The notes under the pieces were generated by a model. The model worked only from the letters and a program-made list of their open reading frames with translations, was not told the DNA's origin and made no database searches. Shown here in pieces: positions 13,341 through 27,296 of a stretch of DNA of 64,000 nt. This DNA comes from Xylocopa sonorina (lineage: Eukaryota; Arthropoda; Insecta; Hymenoptera; Apidae). How positions within the stretch are numbered: position 1 is the first letter of the stretch; the number at the start of each line of letters is the position of its first letter. A program made the translations under genes and the position numbers. The stretch spans positions 806,001 through 870,000 of the forward strand of contig NW_027490178.1 of the NCBI RefSeq assembly GCF_050948175.1, given 5' to 3'.

Positions 13341-13490
13341 CATTTACATTCTCCTGAAGTGAGTACGTGGTATACATAACACTGCACAATGAATATTATA
13401 TCTTATCATGAAACATAGAAATGAGATGCCTAATCGCGATTTTAAAAGCATTAGAACTCTATTGCTATGATACATAGGCATCTGCAAACG
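13341..13490. repeat. Short satellite link between 6-mer block and duplication B copy 2
   Basis: Less than one monomer. It begins with the CTCCTGAAGTGAGTACG linker that normally precedes unit A, followed by an ATTTTAAAAGC variant unit. The repeat seems to have jumped from C straight to the linker, losing D, E and F. Confidence 0.75.
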
Positions 13491-14979
13491 CTATTTCCTA
13501 GCAAGGAAGTGACGCATTTACATTCATTTGAAGTGTATGCGAGGTATTCAAGACAATTCGCAATGAATATTAAATCTAATCATGAAACATAGAAATGAGA
13601 TGCGATATCATGTTTTAAGAAGCTTCAGAACTCTATTGCTACGATACGTAGACATCTGCAAACGCTATTTAATAGCAGGGAAGTGTTGCATTTACATTCT
13701 TTTGAAGTGAATACGAGGTGTACGTGACACTTCGCAATGAATATTATATCTTATCATGAAACATAGAAATGCGATGCGATATCTCGTTTTAAGAAGCATT
13801 AGAATACTACTGAGTCGATACGGAGACATCTGCAAACGCTATTTCCTGGCAACGAAGTATCGCATTTACATTCTTTTGAAGTGAATACGAGGTATACATG
13901 ACACTTCGCAATTAATATTATATCTTATTATGAAACATAGAAGTAAATTGCGATATCGCGTTTTATGAAGCATTAGAACTCCATTGCTACGACACGTAGA
14001 CATCTGCAAATGCAATTTCCAAGCAAGAAAGTGTCGCATTTACAATCTTTGGAAGTGAATACGAGGCATACATAACACTCCACAATGAATATTATATCTT
14101 ATCACGAAATATAGAAATGTGATGCTATATCGCGTTTCACGAAGCATTAGAACTCTATTGCTTCGATACGTAGAAAACTGCAAACGCTATTTCCTAGCAA
14201 GGAAGTATCCCATTAACATTCATTTGAATTGTAGACGAGGAATACATAGCACTTCGCAATGAATATTGTATCTTATCATGAAACATAGAAATGAGATGCG
14301 ATATCGCGCTTTAAGGAGCATTAGAACTCTATTGCTACGATACGTCGATATCTGCAGACGCTATTTCCTAGCAAGGAACTGTCGCATTTACATTCTTCTG
14401 AAGTGAATACAAGGTATACATGACACTTCGCAATTAATATTATATCTTATCATGAAACATAGAAATGAGATGCGATATCCCGTTTCAAAAAGCATTAGAA
14501 CTCTATTGCTTCGATACGTAGACATCTGCAAACGCTATTTCCTAGCAAGGAAGTGTCGTATTTACATGCTTTTGAAGTGAATACGAGGTATGCATGACAC
14601 TTCGCAATGAATATGATATCTTATCACGATACATACAAATGAGATGCGATAGTGCGTTGGGAGAAGCGCTAGAACACTAATGCTACGATACGTAGACATC
14701 TGCAAACGCTATTTCTTAGCAAGGAAGTGTCCCATTTACATTCATTTGTAGTGCATGCGAGGAATACATGACACTTCGCAATGAATATTATATCTTATCA
14801 TGATATATTGAAATGAGATTCGTTATCGCGTTTTAAGAAGCGTTAGAATTCTATTGCTTCGATAAGTAGGCATCTGCAAACGCTATTTCGTAGCAAGGAA
14901 GTGTCGCATTTACATTCTTTTGAAGCGAATACGAGGTATACATAGCAATCCACAATGAATATTATATCTTATCACGAAA

Positions 14980-15675
14980 CATACAAATGGGATGCGATAT
15001 CGCGATTTAAGAAGCATTAGAACACCATTGCTTCAATACGTAGACGTCTGCAAACGCCATTTCCTAGCGAGGAAGAGTCGCACTTACTTTCCTTTGAAGT
15101 GAATACGAGGTATACATAACACTGCACATTGAATATTATATCTTATCATGAAACATAGAAATGAGATGCAATATCGCGATTTATGAAGCATTAGAACTCT
15201 ATTGCTTCCATACGTAGACATCTGCAGAAGCAACTTCTAGCAAGGAAGTGTCGTACTTACATTCTATTGAATGGTATACGAGGTACACATGACACTTCGC
15301 AATGAATATTATATCTTATCCTGAAACAGAAATGAGGTGCGATATCTCGTTTTACGAAACATTAATTCTCTATTGCTACGATACGTAGATATCTGCAGAC
15401 GCTATATCCTAGGAAGGATGTGTCGCATTTACATTCTTTTGAAGTGAGTACGAGGTATACATAACACGCCACAATGACTATTATATCTTATCATGAAACA
15501 TCGAAATGAGGAGCGATTTCGCGTTTTAAGATGCATTAGAACTCTATTGCTACGAAACGTAGACATCTGCAGATGCTATTTCCTAGCAAGGATGTGTCGC
15601 ATTATCATTCTTTTGAAGTGAATACGAGGAATAAATAACAATCCACAATGCATATTATACCTGATCACGAAACAT
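14980..15675. repeat. Four-monomer insertion in duplication B copy 2
   Basis: About 693 bp absent from copy 1, equal to four monomers less a few bases. It begins and ends within the same monomer position (GAAACATACAAATG and GAAACATAGAAATG before GCGATATCGCGATTTAAG), so register is kept. The inserted units are individually diverged. One lacks 4-5 bp in the CTGAAACAGAAATG stretch near 15,322. Confidence 0.82.
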
Positions 15676-16532
15676 AGAAATGAGATGCGATATCGCGATT
15701 TAAGAAGCATTAGAACTCTATTGCTTCGATACGGAGACATCTACAAACGCTATTTCCTGGTAAGGAAGTGTCGCATTTCCATTCTTTTGAAGTGAATACG
15801 AGGTATACATGACACTTCGCAATGAATATTATATCTTATCACGAAACTTAGAAATGAGATGCGACATCTCGTTTTACGAAGCATTAGAACTGTATTGTTT
15901 CGATACGTAGACATCTTGAAACGCTATTTCCTAGCAATGAAGTATCGCATTTACACTCTTTTGAAGTGAATACGTTGTATACATGACACTTCGCAATGAA
16001 TATTATATCTTACCATGAAACATATAAATGAGATGCGGTATAGCGAATTAGGAATCGTTAGAACTCTATTGCTACGATACTTAGACATTTGCAAACGCTA
16101 TTTCCTAGCAAGGAAGTGACGCATTTACATTCTTTTAATGTGAATACGAGGTATGCATGACACTTCGCAATGAATATTATATCTTATCATGAAACAGAGA
16201 AATGAGATGCGGAATCCCGTTTTATGAAGCATTAGAAATCTATGGCTTCGATACGTAGACACCTGCAAACGCTATTTCCTAACAAGGAAGTGTCACATTT
16301 ACATTCACTTGAAGTGTATGCGAGGTATATGTGACACTTCGCAATTAGTATTATGTCCTATCATGAAACATAGAAATGTGATGCGATATCGCGTTTTAAG
16401 AGGCATTAGAACTCTAGTGCTGCGATACGTAGACATCTGCAAACGCTATTTCCTAGCAAGGAAGTGTCGCATTTACATTCATTTGTAGTGTATGCAAGGT
16501 ATACATGACACTTCGTAATAAGTATTATGTCC

Positions 16533-16713
16533 TATCATGAAACATAGATATGAGATGCGATATCGCGTTTTAAGTAGCATTAGAACTCTATTGCTACGAT
16601 ACGCAGACATCTGGAAACCCTACTTCCTAGCAGGGAATTGCCGCATTTTCATTCGTTTGAAGTGTGTGCGAGGTATACACTTCGTATCAAACATCGCACT
16701 TATTATTATATCT
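16533..16713. repeat. 181 bp variant monomer, duplication B copy 2
   Basis: Exact counterpart of 9,563-9,743 at a 6,970 bp offset, including the GTATACACTTCGTATCAAAC variant stretch. Confidence 0.85.
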
Positions 16714-18316
16714 TATTATGAAACCTAGAAATGAGATGCGATATCGCGTTTTAAGAAGCATTAGAACTCTATTGCTTCGATACGTAGACAACTGCAAACG
16801 CTACTTCCTAGCAAGGAAGTACCGAATTTACATTCTTTTGCAGTGAATATGAGGTATACATGACAATTCGCAATGAATATTATATCTTATCATGAGACAT
16901 AGGAATGAGATGCGATATCGCATTTTAAGAAGCATTAGACCTATATTGCTACGATACGTAGATATCTGCAAACGCTTTTTCCTAGCAAGGAAGTGTGGCA
17001 TTTACATTCATTTGAAGTGTATGCGAGGTATACAAGACACTTCGCAATGAATATTATATCTTATTATGAAATATAGGAATGAAATGCGATATCGCGATTT
17101 AAGATGCATTAGGGCTCTACTGCTTCGATACGTAGGTATCTGCAAACGCCATTTCCTAGCAGGGAAGTGACGCATTTACATTCTCTTGAAGTGAATACGA
17201 GGTTATAATAATACTCCACAATGAATATTATATCTTATCATGAGACATAGAAATGAGATGCGATATGTCGATTTTAAAAGCATTAGAAATCAATTGCTTC
17301 GATACGTAGGCATCTGCAAAGGCTATTTCCTAGCTAGGAAGTGTCGCATTTACATTGTTTTGAAGTGAATACGAGGTATACATGACACTTCGCAATGAAT
17401 ATTGTATCTTATCATGAAACATAGAAATGAGATGCGATATCGCGTTTTAAGAAGCATTAGAACACTATTGCTTCGATACGTTGACATCTGCAAACGCTAC
17501 TTCCTAGCAAGGAAGTGTCGCATTTACATTCTTTTGAAGTGAATACCAGGTATACATATAACTGCGCAATGAATATTGTATCTTATCATGAAACATAGAA
17601 ATGAGATGCGATATAGGGAATTAAGAAGAATTAGAACTCTATTGCATCGATACGCAGACATCTCCAAACGCTATTTACTAGCAAGGTGGTGTCGCATTTA
17701 CATTCTCTTGAAGTGAATACGAGATTATAATAATACTCCACAATTAATATTGTATCTTATCATGAGACATAGAAACGAGATGCGATATGGCGATTTAGGA
17801 AGCAGTAGATCTCTATTGCTTCGATACGTAGACATCTGCAAACGCGATTTCCTAGCAAGGAAGTGTCGCATTTACATTGTTTTCAAGTGAATACGAGGTA
17901 CACATGACACTTCGCAATGAATATTGTATCTTATCATGAAACATAGAAATGAGATGCGATATCGCGTTCTAAGAAGAGTTAGAACTCTATTGCTATGATA
18001 CATAGACATCTGCAAACGCTATTTCCTAGCAAGGAAGTGACGCATTATCATTCTTTTGAAGTGAATACGAGGTATACATAACATTGCACAACGAACATTA
18101 TATCTTATCGTGATACATATAAATGAGAAGCGATATCGCTATTTAAGCGGCATTAGAACACTATTGCTTCGATACCTAGATATCTGCAAACGCTGCTTCC
18201 TAGAAAGGAAGTGTCGCATCTACATTCCTTTGAAGTGAATACGAGGTATACATAACACTGCACAATGAATATTATATCTTATCATGAAACATAGAAATGA
18301 GATGCGATATCGCGAT

Positions 18317-18735
18317 TTAAGAACCATTAGAACTCTGTTGCTTCGATACGTACACATCTGCCATCGATATATACTAGCAAGGAAGTGACGCATTTACATT
18401 CATTTGAAGTGTATGCGAGGTATACATGACACTTCGCAATGAATATTGTATCTTATCATGAAACATAGAAATGAGATGCGATATCGCGTTTTAAGAAGCA
18501 TTAGAACTCTATTGCTTCGATACGTAGAGATCTGGAAACGCTGTTTCCTAGAAAGGAAGTGTCGGATTTACATTCATTTGAAGTGTATGCGAGGTATACA
18601 TGACACTTCGCATTGAATATTATACCTAATCATGAAATATAGAAATCTGATGCGATATCGCGTTTTAAGAAGCATTAGACCTATATTGCTACGATACGTA
18701 GACATCTGCAAACGCTATTTCCTAGCAAGGAAGTG
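18317..18735. repeat. Fourth copy of A-B-C from the 6-mer repeat
   Basis: Begins with TTAAGAACCATTAG like the three copies at 10,831, 11,875 and 12,919, and runs through B (GATCTGGAAACGCTG) into C (AAATCTGATGCG, ACCTATATTGC). It lies 5,398 bp after the third copy, or 31 monomers. It is preceded by E' rather than F. Confidence 0.85.
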
Positions 18736-19496
18736 TGGCATCTACATTCCTTTGAAGTGAATACGAGATATACATAACACTGCAAAATGAATATTGTATC
18801 TTATCATGAAACACAGAAATGAGATGCGATATCGCGATTTAAGAAGCATTAGAACTCTACTGCTACGATACGTAGACATCTGCAAACGCTATTTCCTAGC
18901 ATGGAAGTGCCGTATTTACATTCGTTTGAAGTGAAGACGAGGTATACATGACACTTCGCAATGAATATTATATCTTATTATGAAACATAGAAATGAGATG
19001 CGATATCGCGTTTTAAGAAGCATTAGAACTCTATTGCTACGATACGTAGATATCTGCAAACGCTATTTCCAAGCATAGAAGTGTCGGATTTATATTCTTT
19101 TGAAGTGAATACGAGGTATACATGACACTTCGCAATGAATATTATATTTTATCATGAAACAACGAAATGAGATGCGATATCGCGTTTATGAAAAATTAGA
19201 ACTATATTGCTACGATACATAGACATCTGCAAACGCTATATCCTAGCAAGGAAGTGACGCATTATCATTCTTTTGAAGTGAATACGAGGTATACATAACA
19301 CTGCACAATGAATATTTTATCTTATCATGAAACATAGAAATGAGATGCGATGTCGCGATTTAAGCAGTATTAGAACTCTATTTCTTCGATACGTAGACAT
19401 GTGCAAACGCTACTTCCTTGCAAGGAAGTGTCGCATTTACATTCTTTTGAAGTGCATACGAAGTATACATGGCAATTGGCAATGAATACTATATCC

Positions 19497-19677
19497 TATC
19501 ATGAATTATAGATATGAGATGCGATATCGCGTTTTATGTAGCATTAGAACTCTATTGCTACGATACGCAGACATCTGGAAACCCTACTTCCTAGCAGGGA
19601 ATTGCCGCGATTTCATTCGTTTGAAGTGTGTGCGAGGTATACACTTCGGATCAAACTTCGCACTTATTATTATATCT
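19497..19677. repeat. 181 bp variant monomer, fourth occurrence
   Basis: Carries the CACTTCGGATCAAACTTCGC form of the insertion, intermediate between the 9,563 and 10,266 versions. It lies outside duplication B, so the variant has spread at least three independent times. Confidence 0.82.
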
Positions 19678-22600
19678 TATTATGAAACATAGTAATGAGA
19701 TGCGATATCGCGTTTTAAGGAGCATTAGAATTCTATTGCTTCGATACGTAGACAACTGCAAACGCTACTTCCTAGCAAGGAAGTGACGCATTATCATTCT
19801 TTTGAAGTGAATACGAGGTATACATAACATTGCACAATGAATATTGTATCTTATCATGATACATATAAATGATATGCGATTTCGCGATTTAAGCGGCATT
19901 AGAACACTATTGCTTCGATACCTAGGTATCTGCAAACGCTGCTTCCTAGCAAGGAAGTGTCGCATCTACATTCCTTTGAAGTGAATACGAGGTATACATG
20001 ACACTCCGCAATGAATATTATATCTTATCATGAAACATAGCAATCAGATGCGATATCGCTATTTAAGAAGCAATAGATCTCTATTGCTTCAATACGTAGA
20101 CATCTGCCAACGCTATTTCCTAGCAAGGAAGTGTCGCATTTACATTCTCTTGATGTGAATAGGCGGTATACATGACACTTCGGAATGAATATTATATCTT
20201 ATCATGAAACATAGAAATGAGATGCTATCTCGCGTTTTAAGAAGAATTAGATCTCCATTTCTACGATACGTAGACATCTGCAGACGCTATTTCCTAGCAA
20301 GGGAGTGTCGCATTTACAATCTTTTGAAGTGAATACCAAGTATACATATAACTGCGCAATGAATATTGTATCTTATCATGACACATAGAAATGAGATGCG
20401 ATATAGGGATTTAAGAAGAATTAGAACTCTATTGCATCGATACGCAGACATCTCCAAACGCTATTTACTAGCAAGGAGGTGTGGCATTTACATTCATTTG
20501 AAGTGCAGACGAGATATACATAACACTGCACAATGAATATTGTATCTTATCATGAATTACAGAAATGAGATGCGATATCGCGATTTAAGAAGCATTAGGA
20601 CTCTACTGCTATGATACGTAGACATCTGCAAACGCTATTTCCTAGCATGGAAGTGCCGTATTTACATTCGTTTGAAGTGAAGACGAGGTATACATGACAC
20701 TTCGCAATGAATATTATATCTTATCATTAAACATAGAAATGAGATGCGACATCTCATTTTAAGAAGCATTAGAACTATATAGCTTCGATACGTAGATATC
20801 TGCAAACGCTATTTCCTGGCAAAGATGTGTCCCATTTTCCTACATTTGAAGTGAATACGAGGTATACATAACACTGCACATAAGTATTATATCTTATCGT
20901 GAAACATAGAAAATGGATGCGATATCGTAATTTAAGAAGCGTTAGAACTCTGTTGCATCGATACGTAGACATCTGCAAACGCTACTTCCTAGCATGGAAG
21001 TGCCGCATTTACATTCATTTGTAGTGTATGCGAGGTATACATGACAATTGGCAATTAATACTATATCCTATCATGAAACATAGATATGAGATGCGATATC
21101 GCGTTCTAAGTAGCATTGGATCTCTATTGCTACGATACGTAGATATCTGCTGACGCTATTTCCTAGCAAGGAAGTGTCGCATTTACATTCTTTTGAGGTG
21201 AATACGAGGTATACAGAACACTGCACGGTGAATATTATATCCTATCATAAAACATAGAAATGAGGTGCGATATCTCGTTTCATGAAGCATTAGTACTCTG
21301 TTGCTTCGATACGTAGACATCTGCAAACGCTATTCCCTAGCAAGAAGGTGTCGCATTTACATTCTTCTGAAGTGGACACGAGGTATGCATGACACTTCGC
21401 AATGAATATTATATCTTATCATGAAACATAGATATGAAATGCGACATCGCGACTTAAGAAGCACTAGAACCCTATTACTTCGATACGCAGACATCTGCAA
21501 ACGCTATTTCCAAGTACGGAAGTGTCGCATTTACATTCTTTTGAAGTGAACACGAAGTATACAAGACACTCCGCAATGAATATTATATCTTCTCATAAAA
21601 CACAGAAATGAGATGCGATATCTCGTTTTAAGAAGCATTAGTACTCTGTTGCTTCGATACGAAGACATCTGCAGACGCTATTTCCTAGCAAGGAAGTGTC
21701 GCATTTACATTCTTTTGAAGTGAATACGAGGTATACATAACACTTCGCAATTAGTATTATATCTTATCATGAAACATAGAAATGAGATGCGATATGGCGA
21801 TTTAAGAAGCATTAGAACTCTATTGCGACGATACGTAGATATCAGCGAACGCTATTTCCTAGCAAGGAAGTGTCGCATTTACATTATTTTGAAGTGAATA
21901 CGATGTATACATAACACTCCACAATGAATATTATATCTTATCAGTAAGCATATAAATGGGGATCGATTTGAGATTTAGGAAGCATTAGAACCCTATTGCT
22001 CCGTTTCTGCCATCGCTATTTCCTAGCAAGGAAGTCTCGCATTTACATTCATTTGAAGTGTATGCGAGGTATTCAAGACACTTCGCAATGAATATTATAT
22101 CTAATCATGAAACATAGAAATGAGTTGCGATATCGCGTTCTAAGGAGGATTAGAACTCCAATGCTACGATACGTAGACAACTGGAAACGCTATATCCTAG
22201 CAAGGAAGTGAGGCATTTACATTCTTTTGAAGTGTAGACGAGGTATTTATTTCAGTTCGTAATAAATATTATATCTCATCCTGAAACATAGAAATGCGAT
22301 GCGATATCGCGCCTTGAGAAGCATTAGAACTCTATTGCTATGATGCGTAGACATCTACAAACGCTATTTCCTAGCAAGGAAGTGTCGCATTTACATTCTT
22401 TTGAAGTGAATACGAGGTATACATAACACGCTACAATGAATATTATATCTTATCGTGAAACATAGAAATGAGATGCGATGTCGCGTTATAAGAAGCACTA
22501 TAAATCTATTGCTTCGATACGTAGATATCTGGAAACGTAATTTCCTATGGAGGAAGTGTCGCATTTACATTCACTTGAAGTGTAGACGAGGAATACATAA

Positions 22601-24016
22601 CACTTCGCAATGAATAATATATCTTATCATGCGACATAGGAAAGAGATGCGATATCGCGTTTTAAGGAGCATTAAAACTCTATTTGTACGATTCGTAGAC
22701 ATCTGGAGGTGCTCTTTCCTAGCAAGGAAGTGTCGCGTTTACATTCTTTTGAAGTGAATACGAGGTATACATAACACTTAGCAATGAATATTATATCTTA
22801 TCATGACACATAGATATGTGAGGCGATATCGCGTTTCAAGAAGCATTAGAATCCTATTGCTTCTATACGTAGACATCTGCAAACGCTATTTCCTAGCAAG
22901 GAAATGTCGCATTTACATTCATTTGAATTGTATGCGAGGTATACATGACACTTCGCAGTGAATATTATATCTTATAATGAAACATAGAAATGAGGTGCGA
23001 TATCGCGTTTTACGAAGCATTAGAACTCTATTATTTCGATACGTAGACATCTGGAAACGCTATTTCCTAGCAAGGAAGTGTCGCATTTACATTCTTTTGA
23101 AGTGAATACGAGGTATACATAACACTCCACAATGAATATTATATCTTATCATGAAACATAGAAATGAGGAGCGATTTCGCGTTTTAAGAAGCATTAGAAC
23201 TCTATTGCTATGATACGTAGACATCTACAAACGCTATTTCCTAGCAAGGAAGTGTCGCATTTACATTCTTCTGAAGTGAATACGAGGTATACATAACACG
23301 CTACAATGAATATTATATCTTATCATGAAACATAGAAATGAGATGCGATATCGCGATTTAAGAAGCAGTAGAACTTTATTGTTTCGATACCTAGACATCT
23401 GGAAACGCTATTTCCTAGCAAGGAAGTGTCGCATTTACACTCTTTTGAAGTGAATGCACGGTATACATGACACATCGCAATGAATATCATATATTATCAT
23501 GAGACATAGAAATGATATGCGATTTCGCGTCTTAAGAAGCATTAGAATTCTATTGCTTCGATACGGAGACATCTGCAATCGCTATTTCCTAGCGAGGAAG
23601 AGTAGCATTTACATTCTTTTGTAGTTAATGCGTGGTATACATATCACTGCACAATGAATATTAAATCTTATCATGAGACCTAGAAATGAGATGCGATATC
23701 GCGTTTTACGAAGCATTAGAACTCTATTATTTCGATACGTAGTCATCTGTAAACGCTATTTCCTGGGAAGGAAGTGTGGCATTTACATACCTTTGAAAGG
23801 AATACAAGGTATACATAATACTCCACAATGAATATTATATCTAATCATGAAACATAGAAATGAGATGCGATATCGCGATTTAAGAAGCACTAGATCTCTA
23901 TTGCTCCGATACGTAGACTTCTGCAAACGCTACTTCCTAGCAAGGAAGTGTCGCAATTACATTCCATTGAAAGGAATACGTGGTATACATGACACTTCGC
24001 AATGAATATGATATCT

Positions 24017-24172
24017 TATCATGAATCATAGAAATGAGATGCGTTATGACGATTTAAGAAGCATTATAATTCTATTGGTTCGATACGTAGACATCAGCAA
24101 ATGATATTTAATGATAATTCATTTGAAGTGAATACGAGGTATTGATAACACTGCACAATGAATATTATATCT
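24017..24172. repeat. Shortest monomer seen, 156 bp
   Basis: An 18 bp deletion near 24,113 removes most of the CAAGGAAGTGTCGCATTTAC region, so ATTTAATGATAATTCATTTG is now continuous. The deletion removes the right arm of the TTCCT/AGGAA inverted repeat. Register continues normally on both sides. Confidence 0.85.
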
Positions 24173-26913
24173 TATCATGAAACATTGAAATGAGATGCGA
24201 TATCGCGATATAAGCAGCATTAGAAATCTATTGCTTCGATACGTAGACATCTGCCAACGCTATTTCCTTGAAGGGAAGTGTCGCATTTACATTCAGTTGA
24301 AGCGTATGCGAGGTATACAAGACACTTCGCAATGAATATTATATCTTATCATGAAACATTGTAATGAGATGCGATATCGCGTTTTAAGAAGAATTAGAAC
24401 TCTATTGCTACGATCCGTAGACATCTGCAGACGCTATTTCCCAGCAAGGAAGTGTCGCTTTTACATTCATTTGAAGTGAATACGAAGTATACATGACACT
24501 CCGCAATGAATATTATATCTTATCCTAAAACAGATATGAGGTGCGATATCTCGTTTTAAGAAATATTAGAACCCTATTGCTTCGATTCGTAGACATCTGC
24601 CAACGCTATTTCCTAGCAAGGAAGTGTCGCATTTACATTCATTTGAAGTGTATGCAAGGTATACATAACACTCCACAATGAATATTATAACTTATCATGA
24701 AACATAGAAATGAGATGCGATATCGCGTTTCGAGAAGCATTAGAACTCTATTGCTACGATACGTAGACATCTGCAGACACTATTTCCTAGCAAGGAAGTG
24801 TCGCATTTACATTCTATTGAAGCGAATACGAGGTATACATAACACTGAACAATGAATATTATATCTTATCATGAAACATAGAAATGGAATGCGATATCGC
24901 GATTTAAGCAGCACTAGAAATCTATTGCTTCGATACGTAGACACCCGCAATCGCTATTTCCTAGCAAGGAAGTGTCGCATTTACATACTTTTGAAGTGTA
25001 GACGGGATATACATATCACTGCACAATGAATATTATATCTTATCATGAAACATAGAAATGAGATGCGATATCGCGATTTAAGAGGCATTAGAACCCTAAT
25101 GCTACGATACGTAGACATCAGCAAACGCTATTTCCTACAAAGGAAGTGTCGCATTTACATTCTTTTGAAGCGATTACGAGATATACATAACACTGCACAA
25201 TGAATATTATATCTTATCATGAAACATAGAAATGAGATGCGATATCGCGATTTAAGCAGCATCAGAAATCTATTGCTTCGATACGTAGGCACCTGCAAAC
25301 GCTATTTCCTAGCAAGGAAGTGTAGCATTTACATTCTTTTGAAGTGAATACGAGGTATACATGACACTTCGCACTGAATATTATATCTTATCATGAAACA
25401 TAGCCATGAGATGCGATATCGCGATTTAAGAAGCATTAGATCTCTATTGCTTCGATACGTAGACATCTGCAAACGCTATTTCCTAGCAAGGAAGTGTAGC
25501 ATTTACATTCTTTTGAAGTGTAGACGAGATATACATATCACTGCAGAATGAATATTATATCTTATCATGAAACATAGAAATGAGATGCCATATCGCGTTT
25601 TAAGAAGAATTAGAACCCTATTGCTACGATACATAGACATCTGCATACGAATTTCCTAGCAAGGAAGTTGCGCATTATCATTCTTTTGAAGTGAATACGA
25701 GATATACATAACACTGCACAATGAATATTATATCTTATCATGAAACATAGTCATGAGATGCGATATCGCGATTTACGATGCATTTGAAATCTATTGCTTC
25801 GATACGTAGACATCTGCAAACGCTATTTCCTAGCAAGCAAGTGTCGCATTTACATTGTTTTGAAGTGAATACTAGGTATACATGACACTTCGCAATCAAT
25901 ATTGTATCTTATCATGAAACATACAAATGAGATGCGATATCGCGTTTTAAGAAGAATTAGAACTCTATCTGTACGATACGTAGACATCTGCAGACGCTAT
26001 TTCCTAGCAAGGAAGTGTTGCATTTACATTCTTTTGAAGTGTAGGCGAGATATACATATCATTCCACAATGAATATTATATCTTATCATGAAACAGAAAT
26101 GAGATGCGATATCGCGATCTAAGAAGCATTAGAACCCTAATGCTACGATACGTAGACATCTGCAAACGCTATTTCCTAGCAAGGAAGTGTCGCATTTACA
26201 TTCTTTTGAAGCGAATACGAGGTTTGCATATCACTGCACAATGAATATTATATCTTATCATGAAACATAGAAATGAGATGCGATATCGCGATTTAAGAAG
26301 CATTAGAACTCTGTTGCTTCGATGCGCAGACATCTCACATCGCTATTTCCTAGCATGGAAGTGTCGCATTTACATTCATTTGAAGTGTTGACGAGGAATA
26401 CATAACACTTCGCAGTGAACATTATATCTTACCATGAGACATAGAAATGTGCTGCGATATCGCGTTTTGAGAAGCATTAGAACTCTAATGCTTCGAGACG
26501 TAGACATCTGCAGACGCTATTTCCTAGCAAGGAAGTGTCGCATTTACAATCTTTTGAAGCGAATACGAGGTATACATAACAGTGCACAATGAATATTATA
26601 TCTTATCATGAAACATAGAAATGAGATGCGATATGGCGATTTAAGAAGCAATAGAACCCTATTGCTTCGATACGTAGACATCTGCAGACGCTATTTCGTA
26701 GCAAGGAAGTGTCGTATTTACATTCTTTTGAAGCGAATACGAAGTATACATGACACTCCGCAATGAATATTATATCTTATCATAAAACGTAGAAATGAGA
26801 TGCGATATCTCGTTGTAAGAAGCATTAGAACTCTGTTGCTTTGATACGTAAACATCTGCAGACGCTATTTCCTAGCAAGGAAGTGTCGCATTTACATTAA
26901 TTTGAAGTGTATC

Positions 26914-27220
26914 CGATGTATACCTGACACTTCGCAATAAATATTATATCTTATCATGAAACATTGAAATGAGATGCGATATCGCGTTTTGAGATGCAAT
27001 AGATATCTAATGCTACGATACGCAGAAATCTGCAAACGCTATTTCCTAGCAAGGAAGTGTCGCATTTACATTCATTCGAATTGTATGCGATGTATACGTG
27101 ACACTTCGCAATAAATATTATATCTTATCATGAAACATAGAAATGATATGCGATATTGCGTTTTGAGATGCAATAGAAATCTAATGCTACGATACGCAGA
27201 AATCTGCAACGCTATTTCCT
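26914..27220. repeat. Monomer doublet next to the AT-rich break
   Basis: Two adjacent units share TTTTGAGATGCAATAGA, CGCAGAAATCTGC and the CGATGTATAC linker at exactly 174 bp spacing. This indicates a recent single-monomer duplication just upstream of the irregular sequence at 27,297. Confidence 0.8.
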
Positions 27221-27296
27221 AGCTAGGAAGTGTCGCATTTACATTCTTTTGAAGTGAATGCGAGGTATAAATAACACTGCACAATGAATATTATAT

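Larger units (their letters stand above)
13491..16949. repeat. Large segmental duplication B, copy 2 (~3.5 kb)
   Basis: Partner of 7,050-9,979 in the same order and orientation. Relative to copy 1, one monomer is missing at about 14,725 (the offset drops from 6,450 to 6,277 bp) and about four extra monomers lie at about 14,980-15,675 (the offset rises to 6,970 bp). Outside these steps the copies differ only at scattered bases, such as AGCGCGTTGGG against AGTGCGTTGGG near 14,650. At about 16,950 the sequence switches from duplication B directly into units C and D of the 6-mer repeat, within the shared words GCATTAGACCTATATTGC. Confidence 0.9.
16950..21100. repeat. Mosaic satellite built from pieces of the 6-mer repeat
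   Basis: Pieces seen in order: C-D-like units (16,950-17,200), an E/F-like run (17,700-18,030), E' (18,010-18,260), A-B-C (18,317-18,735), GCCGTATTTACATTCG-type units (18,760-18,980 and 20,570-20,700), a 181 bp variant monomer (19,497-19,677) and E'F' (19,770-20,130). The order differs from that at 10,831-13,340 although the individual units stay very similar, so the block has been shuffled at monomer boundaries since amplification. Its right edge is gradual. There is no gene. Confidence 0.88.
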
